Positions 60,092-64,000 of a stretch of DNA of 64,000 bases are shown one piece after another. Every line of letters begins with the position of its first letter. Position 1 is the first letter of the stretch. The stretch covers positions 1 to 64,000 of the forward strand of contig CAZKZZ010000001.1 of NCBI GenBank assembly GCA_964557375.1, written 5' to 3'. Below the pieces are notes generated by a model. It saw only the letters and a program-made list of their open reading frames with translations, searched no databases and was not told the origin of the DNA. The stretch comes from CAZKZZ01 sp964557375 (GTDB taxonomy: Bacteria; Spirochaetota; Spirochaetia; SPDA01; CAZJBZ01). The translations under genes and the position numbers were made by a program.

Positions 60092-60118
60092 GACAAAAGA
60101 GCATTATACAGGTTGAAT
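60090..60118 (+). promoter_or_regulatory. Putative promoter of the ketosynthase gene
   Basis: A perfect TTGACA and TTGAAT (4 of 6) are 17 bases apart, 33 bp upstream of the ATG at 60152. GAGGG serves as ribosome site. Confidence 0.5.
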
Positions 60119-60151
60119 ATCCACCACGGAAAATATTGAGGGTAATACAGT

Positions 60152-61408
60152 ATGGTAGGCATAAACCACAAACGGCGCGTAGTTATTACAGGATTGGGAA
60201 CGATCAACCCGATCGGAAATACCGTCGATGAGTTCTGGAACAATTTAGAAATCGGAAAACCTGGTGTTCGTTTGGCCACTAAGACGGATCTGGACAATTT
60301 TCATGTAAAAATTGCCGGAGAAGTCGACATGCCCGACTTGAGTGAATATTTTCAGTCGAAAAAGATGATCAAACGGCTCGATGACTATATCATATACAGC
60401 CACATCGCGGGCACGCAGGCAGTCAAAGATTCCGGGCTCGATATAGATAAAGAACCTCATCTCTGCGGGGCGCTCATCGGAACAGGCGACGGAGGAATAA
60501 AAGCGCATATCACTAATATCAACCGGATTTATACATCCGGTATGACCTCCGCTTCCCCGTTTTATGTTATTAGTACAATACCGAATACCGGGACGGCCTT
60601 TTTTGCCCAGGAATGGAACCTGCAGGGACCCTCTTTTTCGATAAGTTCAGCCTGTGCTACCAGTAACCACGCCATAGGAGTGGCAGCAACGCTTATTCAA
60701 TGCGGTATGGCCGAAGTGATGTTTGCAGGGGGGTCGGAAGCTGCCGTAAATCAGGCGGGCTTAGCGGCATTCGGAAACATCATGGCGCTTTCCGACCGTA
60801 ACGACAGCCCTGAGACAGCGTCCCGGCCTTTTGATGTGGACCGAAACGGGTTCGTGTTGAGTGAAGGGGCCGGGGTTGTGTGTCTCGAAGAGCTCGAACA
60901 CGCCAAAAACCGGGGAGCCCATATATATGGGGAACTTTCCGGCTATTTCTTTACCACGGATGCCCACGATCTCGTTGCACCCCATCCCGAGGCGAGAAAC
61001 TCCTCTCAGGCCATGCAGGGCGCTCTGAAAACCGCGGGGATAGACCCGGAGGATGTCGGTTTAATAAACTGCCACGGTACATCAACTCCAAAGGGCGATG
61101 TTGTCGAAAGCATGGCGATTAACAACGTATTGGGAGCGTATGGAAAGAAAGTTCCTGTTCACAGTACGAAATCAATGGTGGGTCACCTTTTAGGCGGTGC
61201 GAGCGTTGTAGAGGCAATTGCAGCGCTGCTCGTCTTTAAACGCGGAGTGATCCATCCTTCGATCAACCTGTTTAATCAGGACCCGCACATACACTTAAAC
61301 GTCGTAACTGAGGCGCGTGACGGTAAGTCGGTCGACCATATTGTATCGAACGCATTTGGATTCGGCGGTCACAACGCTTCTATAGTACTGTCACGGTTCA
61401 AGGGCTGA
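60152..61408 (+). CDS. Beta-ketoacyl-ACP synthase (FabF-type)
   Basis: A 418-residue condensing enzyme that extends an acyl chain with malonyl-ACP. The nucleophile is Cys168 in SISSACATSNHAIG. The catalytic histidines lie in NCHGTSTPKGD (near 306) and MVGHLLGGAS (near 343). GVRLATKTDL and the C-terminal AFGFGGHNASIVLSRF are FabF-like. It stands alone on the plus strand, convergent with the hotdog-AOS-ACP-SDR cluster. The location next to a dedicated ACP and PPTase suggests a pathway-specific elongation enzyme rather than the housekeeping FabF. A chain-length-factor role is excluded by the intact active site. Confidence 0.9.
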   Translation: MVGINHKRRVVITGLGTINPIGNTVDEFWNNLEIGKPGVRLATKTDLDNFHVKIAGEVDMPDLSEYFQSKKMIKRLDDYIIYSHIAGTQAVKDSGLDIDKEPHLCGALIGTGDGGIKAHITNINRIYTSGMTSASPFYVISTIPNTGTAFFAQEWNLQGPSFSISSACATSNHAIGVAATLIQCGMAEVMFAGGSEAAVNQAGLAAFGNIMALSDRNDSPETASRPFDVDRNGFVLSEGAGVVCLEELEHAKNRGAHIYGELSGYFFTTDAHDLVAPHPEARNSSQAMQGALKTAGIDPEDVGLINCHGTSTPKGDVVESMAINNVLGAYGKKVPVHSTKSMVGHLLGGASVVEAIAALLVFKRGVIHPSINLFNQDPHIHLNVVTEARDGKSVDHIVSNAFGFGGHNASIVLSRFKG

Positions 61409-61421
61409 TCCGGCCGGAAAG

Positions 61422-61445
61422 ATCTTACGGGAAATCTTACGGGAA
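61422..61445. repeat. 12-bp perfect tandem duplication at the hotdog stop codon
   Basis: ATCTTACGGGAA occurs twice in a row (61422-61433 and 61434-61445). The second copy contains the stop codon of the dehydratase gene and its last sense codon, so the duplication repeats a stop codon just downstream. Confidence 0.8.
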
Positions 61446-61985
61446 GACCACTTCTCCGGCGACTACACTGCACACAGCACCATCCACTATGGTCTGTCCG
61501 ATCATGGTGGCAAAGAACTCGTCATATTCGAGCTTCCGGGCTACAATTGTTATCTCTTTGCCGGGAAGAACGGGCCCCAGATAATACGCCCCGATTACTC
61601 TGGTAGCACGGACATCAATGGGGGTGGCATCGGGCGATATCGAGGTCGTGTTATTGGTGATAAAATAATGCATACAGAGGCCGAGCTGGCCGATCATCTC
61701 GATTTGAAGAGAACCCGGGTAGACGGGGTATTCGGGAAAATGTCCCTCTAGAACCGGTTCTTCAGGTTCGAGATACCGCTTTCCGGCGATGATACCCTCT
61801 TCAGGGTCCAACCCCGTGAGTGTGTCGATGAGGAGAAAAGGCTCCCGGTGGGGGATGATCTGTTTGATATCTTCACGCCCGTAATCAAACGCCACAGGAA
61901 GATCGGCAGCTTCCGCTACTTTTTTCTTCCTGTGACGGCGTAATAGATTGTCATAATCTATGGATTTATCCACGGGCATGTCCAC
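61437..61985 (-). CDS. FabZ-like hotdog dehydratase with N-terminal extension
   Basis: A 182-residue hotdog-fold protein. After about 40 extra, basic N-terminal residues the FabZ core begins with DIKQIIPHREPFLLIDTL. The catalytic pair is His82 in LEGHFPEYP and Glu96 in LQIEMIGQLG, with the 14-residue spacing of FabZ/FabA enzymes. It probably dehydrates a 3-hydroxyacyl chain held on the nearby ACP. It is distinct from the standard-size FabZ at 18668-19093. Its start lies 3 nt after the alpha-oxoamine synthase stop, which implies one transcript with the synthase and ACP. Confidence 0.87.
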   Translation of the reverse strand: MDMPVDKSIDYDNLLRRHRKKKVAEAADLPVAFDYGREDIKQIIPHREPFLLIDTLTGLDPEEGIIAGKRYLEPEEPVLEGHFPEYPVYPGSLQIEMIGQLGLCMHYFITNNTTSISPDATPIDVRATRVIGAYYLGPVLPGKEITIVARKLEYDEFFATMIGQTIVDGAVCSVVAGEVVFP

Positions 61986-61988
61986 GTG

Positions 61989-63245
61989 TTACGATTTTAA
62001 TCCTTTTACAATGACATCTTCGATTATAGTGAGGGCCTCGTCGATGTCCTCTTTGGTAAGCTGTGAAGATACCGATATACGAAATCTTCTCGCGTGTGCC
62101 GGTACCGCGGGAAAATCGACCGGCTGGAGGAAGAGCCCCCGTTTCTGGATCTCGGTGGCGAATGCCATCAGTTTTTCCCCGGATGATCCGATGATAATCG
62201 GTATGACCTGAGATTCCGTCTCCCCGATATCGAGGTCGAGATCGACCAGACCGTTCTTGAAGTACCGGACGTTCTCCCACAGTTTGTCTCTAAGCGAAGA
62301 ATCTCTGGTGGCCACTTCCAGGGACTTCATGAGCCCTCCGACTACAACCGGAGAGAGCGCGCAGGAGAAGTTCCAAGGTGATGAATACCCCCGAAGATAG
62401 TTGATGATCTTGGCATTGGAACAGACGAACCCCCCGACTCCGCCGAAGGATTTACTAAACGTTCCGAATGAGATCCCGATACTATCCTCGAGTCCGTAAT
62501 GCTCGGCAACGCCTCTTCCGTTTTCTCCGAACATGAGGGTCGAGTGGGCTTCATCAATGTATATAGGGACCTCGTACTGGTTGCACACCTCTACGACCTC
62601 ATCCAGTTTTACGAGATCTCCGTCCATAGAGTATACACCCTCGACAGCGACCAGGCACCGTTTTCCCTTACTCTTCTCGAGCATAGCGGCGAGGGATTCC
62701 GGTTTGTTGTGTTCAAAAAAGAGCATCTTAGCCCCGGAGAGAGTACCCCCGTCGACCAAGCTCTTATGACACTTCTCATCGAGTATGAGAACATCCCCTT
62801 TGCGCAGGAGGCCCTGCATTGCGCCGAGATTTCCGCCTAGACCGCTCGAGTAGAGGAGGCAGTCTTCTTTCTGTTTGAACTCGGCCATTTGCCGGGCAAA
62901 CTCGATGTGAATATCGAACGTACCCGATAACAGCGGTGCGCCGGAAGCGCCCAATCCGTATTTTTCGAGTGTTTCTTTGGCCGCCTGGATTACTTCGGGA
63001 TGAGAGGAGAGACCGAGATAGTTGTATGAAGTAAGATTGATTATTTTCTTTTTTGTGTGATCAATGTTACTCAAAATCTCGGTCCTGGCCCGGGGAGCAG
63101 CTAACAGCTGCTGTTCGAAGAAACTGTAGCTCTTTTGAACGACCGGGTTAGTTATCCATTCCTGAAAATCAGAAGGCGGCTCGAGAACATTTTTGTTATC
63201 GTTGTAAAAAAAATCAGCTAGACTGTAATTTAATATATCCGACAT
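61989..63245 (-). CDS. Alpha-oxoamine synthase, serine-palmitoyltransferase-like
   Basis: A 418-residue PLP enzyme of the BioF/KBL/ALAS/SPT family, which joins an amino acid to an acyl thioester with loss of CO2. Motifs are NYLGLSSHPEVIQAAKETL near residue 75, VEGVYSMDGDL, IYIDEAHSTLMFGENGRGV near 233, and the PLP lysine in TFSKSFGGVGGFVCSN near 263. TFSKSxGxxGGF is closer to bacterial serine palmitoyltransferases than to BioF or KBL (usually TLGKA). The ACP gene ends 11 nt upstream, as in sphingolipid gene clusters that feed SPT with acyl-ACP. Substrate assignment remains an inference, and other amino acids than serine are possible. Confidence 0.88.
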   Translation of the reverse strand: MSDILNYSLADFFYNDNKNVLEPPSDFQEWITNPVVQKSYSFFEQQLLAAPRARTEILSNIDHTKKKIINLTSYNYLGLSSHPEVIQAAKETLEKYGLGASGAPLLSGTFDIHIEFARQMAEFKQKEDCLLYSSGLGGNLGAMQGLLRKGDVLILDEKCHKSLVDGGTLSGAKMLFFEHNKPESLAAMLEKSKGKRCLVAVEGVYSMDGDLVKLDEVVEVCNQYEVPIYIDEAHSTLMFGENGRGVAEHYGLEDSIGISFGTFSKSFGGVGGFVCSNAKIINYLRGYSSPWNFSCALSPVVVGGLMKSLEVATRDSSLRDKLWENVRYFKNGLVDLDLDIGETESQVIPIIIGSSGEKLMAFATEIQKRGLFLQPVDFPAVPAHARRFRISVSSQLTKEDIDEALTIIEDVIVKGLKS

Positions 63246-63256
63246 AAATTATTACT

Positions 63257-63502
63257 TTACTTATCTACAAATTCCATGAATTTGTCGGCAAGCTGATCAA
63301 TATTAGCTATGTCGGCAAGCTCAGACCGCGGGATCTTGATATTCAGTTCTCTCATTGAACAGGAGACAACTTCGATCATGTCCAAACTATTGGCCCCGTA
63401 GTCTTTCATGGATTTTTGAGGATCGATCTCTTGCCCTTCGACATCATCTAGATTTTCCTCGATATTTTTTTTGATTACATCGATTACTTCTTCTTTCGTC
63501 AT
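63257..63502 (-). CDS. Dedicated acyl carrier protein
   Basis: An 81-residue acidic four-helix acyl carrier protein. The phosphopantetheine site is Ser39 in GANSLDMIEVV. The family norm is GxDSL, so the aspartate before the serine is replaced by asparagine. That may favour the Sfp-type transferase at 57038-57784 over housekeeping AcpS. The ATG at 63502 has AGGAG upstream, and the stop lies 11 nt before the oxoamine synthase gene. It likely carries the acyl chain for the ketosynthase, dehydratase, SDR and synthase encoded around it. The standard fatty-acid ACP gene is not in this window. Confidence 0.92.
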   Translation of the reverse strand: MTKEEVIDVIKKNIEENLDDVEGQEIDPQKSMKDYGANSLDMIEVVSCSMRELNIKIPRSELADIANIDQLADKFMEFVDK

Positions 63503-63529
63503 TGCTATCTCCTAAAAAGTATTTTTGTA

Positions 63530-63559
63530 GTTATATCACTATAAGCCTTTTTGTTTCAA
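63530..63559 (-). promoter_or_regulatory. Putative promoter of ACP-AOS-dehydratase
   Basis: TTGAAA (5 of 6) and TATAAC (5 of 6) are 18 bases apart on the minus strand, 27 bp before the ACP start, in the 90-bp gap after the SDR gene. Confidence 0.5.
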
Positions 63560-63592
63560 TCGGCTCTAGCTCCGTATATATGTATGAGTCCC

Positions 63593-64000
63593 TTAATCTT
63601 TTTTGTCCATGCTGTCGATATACCGCATCATGGTATTATCCATAAAAGGGAGGCCGTTATCAACACTGATAATCTGCCCGTTGACCGCGTCCAAGAGACC
63701 GCTGCAGAGAGCAAAGACCGCCTTACCGCACTGCCGTGGAGAGAGGATCATCTCTTCGGGGACACCGCTCGCCTTTAGGTAATCGAAGAACTCCTCACCG
63801 AAGATGGCGCTAAACGATTCGGTTTTTACCGTCCCAAACCGGATAATATTTACTGTAGACCCCTCCTCAAAGAGGTGGATAGAAAGATATTTTCCGAAAA
63901 ACTCCAGGAGAGCTTTTGAAGCGGCGACATAGTCGTAGCCCCTGTAGAAATGGTCAGGCCCGTCCGAGGAAATACCCACAACGTGCTTCGGGTAGGAACC
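63593..64000 (-). CDS. Short-chain dehydrogenase/reductase, C-terminal part (runs off the window)
   Basis: The last 135 residues of an SDR enzyme whose N-terminus lies beyond the right edge. The reading frame stays open to position 64000. The catalytic YxxxK is in YDYVAASKALLEFFGKYLS. INIIRFG-type strand sequence (VNIIRFGTVKTESF) and the C-terminal GQIISVDNGLPFMDN follow the fold and resemble ketoacyl- or enoyl-ACP reductases of the FabG/FabL kind. The NAD(P)-binding half cannot be seen. Same strand as the ACP gene, 90 bp upstream. Likely supplies a reduction step on the ACP-bound chain, or reduces the 3-oxo product of the oxoamine synthase. Confidence 0.82.
   Translation of the reverse strand, partial: GSYPKHVVGISSDGPDHFYRGYDYVAASKALLEFFGKYLSIHLFEEGSTVNIIRFGTVKTESFSAIFGEEFFDYLKASGVPEEMILSPRQCGKAVFALCSGLLDAVNGQIISVDNGLPFMDNTMMRYIDSMDKKD

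Overview
This window reads as a chromosomal contig of a free-living spirochaete. That assignment is an inference. It rests on the style of the proteins: Treponema-like UPF0164-type outer-membrane proteins, a SpoIIE/HAMP phosphatase with a huge periplasmic sensor half, many secreted TPR, HEAT and WD40 proteins, and a PilZ protein with an N-terminal membrane anchor. It also rests on a metabolism with ferredoxin-linked 2-oxoacid oxidation and phosphate acetyltransferase. There are no rRNA genes, insertion sequences, prophage genes or CRISPR arrays. Coding density is very high and no gene-free stretch exceeds about 200 bases. A run of 100 N (33906-34005) marks an assembly gap inside a DNA polymerase gene.

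Layout. 57-5289 (minus): tRNA-Lys, an outer-membrane protein, a lipoprotein, mtaB, a TPR protein, a bactofilin and tyrA. 5408-8086 (plus): pta-dapB-dapA. 8115-15089 (minus): ksgA, comEC, two tandem HEAT-repeat paralogues, a YD-repeat-like lipoprotein and a PilZ protein. 15199-21044 (plus): a CPBP protease, a TlpA/DsbD thiol-redox pair, then fabZ and an acyl-CoA ligase. 21191-29240 (minus): a zinc-ribbon protein, the 1519-residue SpoIIE-type phosphatase and its 1016-residue periplasmic TPR partner. 29445-30674 (plus): an outer-membrane barrel with a C-terminal TPR. 30681-42153 (minus): a membrane protein, an ankyrin protein with a TIR-like N-terminus, a DnaE2/ImuC-like polymerase, a TrpR-like regulator, an unknown 669-residue protein, then a HAD phosphatase, a pyridoxal kinase and an 18-repeat secreted WD40 protein. 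42303-49381: a 2-oxoacid:ferredoxin oxidoreductase (delta, alpha, fused beta-gamma), panB, and a peptidase-reductase-deacylase operon. 49498-54029 (minus): a complete Liv-type branched-chain amino-acid ABC transporter.

The most interesting region is 54156-64000. A four-gene minus-strand operon (Sfp-type phosphopantetheinyl transferase, DUF218 protein, YbhN-type membrane protein, GT4 glycosyltransferase) sits beside a radical SAM protein, a nitroreductase, a ketosynthase, a hotdog dehydratase, a serine-palmitoyltransferase-like alpha-oxoamine synthase, a dedicated acyl carrier protein and an SDR that runs off the right edge. Together these look like a locus that builds an acyl chain on its own carrier protein, condenses it with an amino acid, and possibly glycosylates and moves the resulting lipid. 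I know of no described spirochaete pathway with this composition.

Functional threads. Uptake (Liv transporter) and hydrolysis (P1 and M20 peptidases) can feed branched-chain 2-oxoacids to the ferredoxin oxidoreductase, and the acyl-CoA produced could be conserved as acyl phosphate through Pta. PanB draws on the same 2-oxoisovalerate pool. Several promoter-like hexamer pairs carry perfect inverted repeats inside or next to them. These are candidate operators, notably at 37963-37990 (669-residue protein-trpR-dnaE2) and 42181-42212 (WD40-pdxK-HAD).
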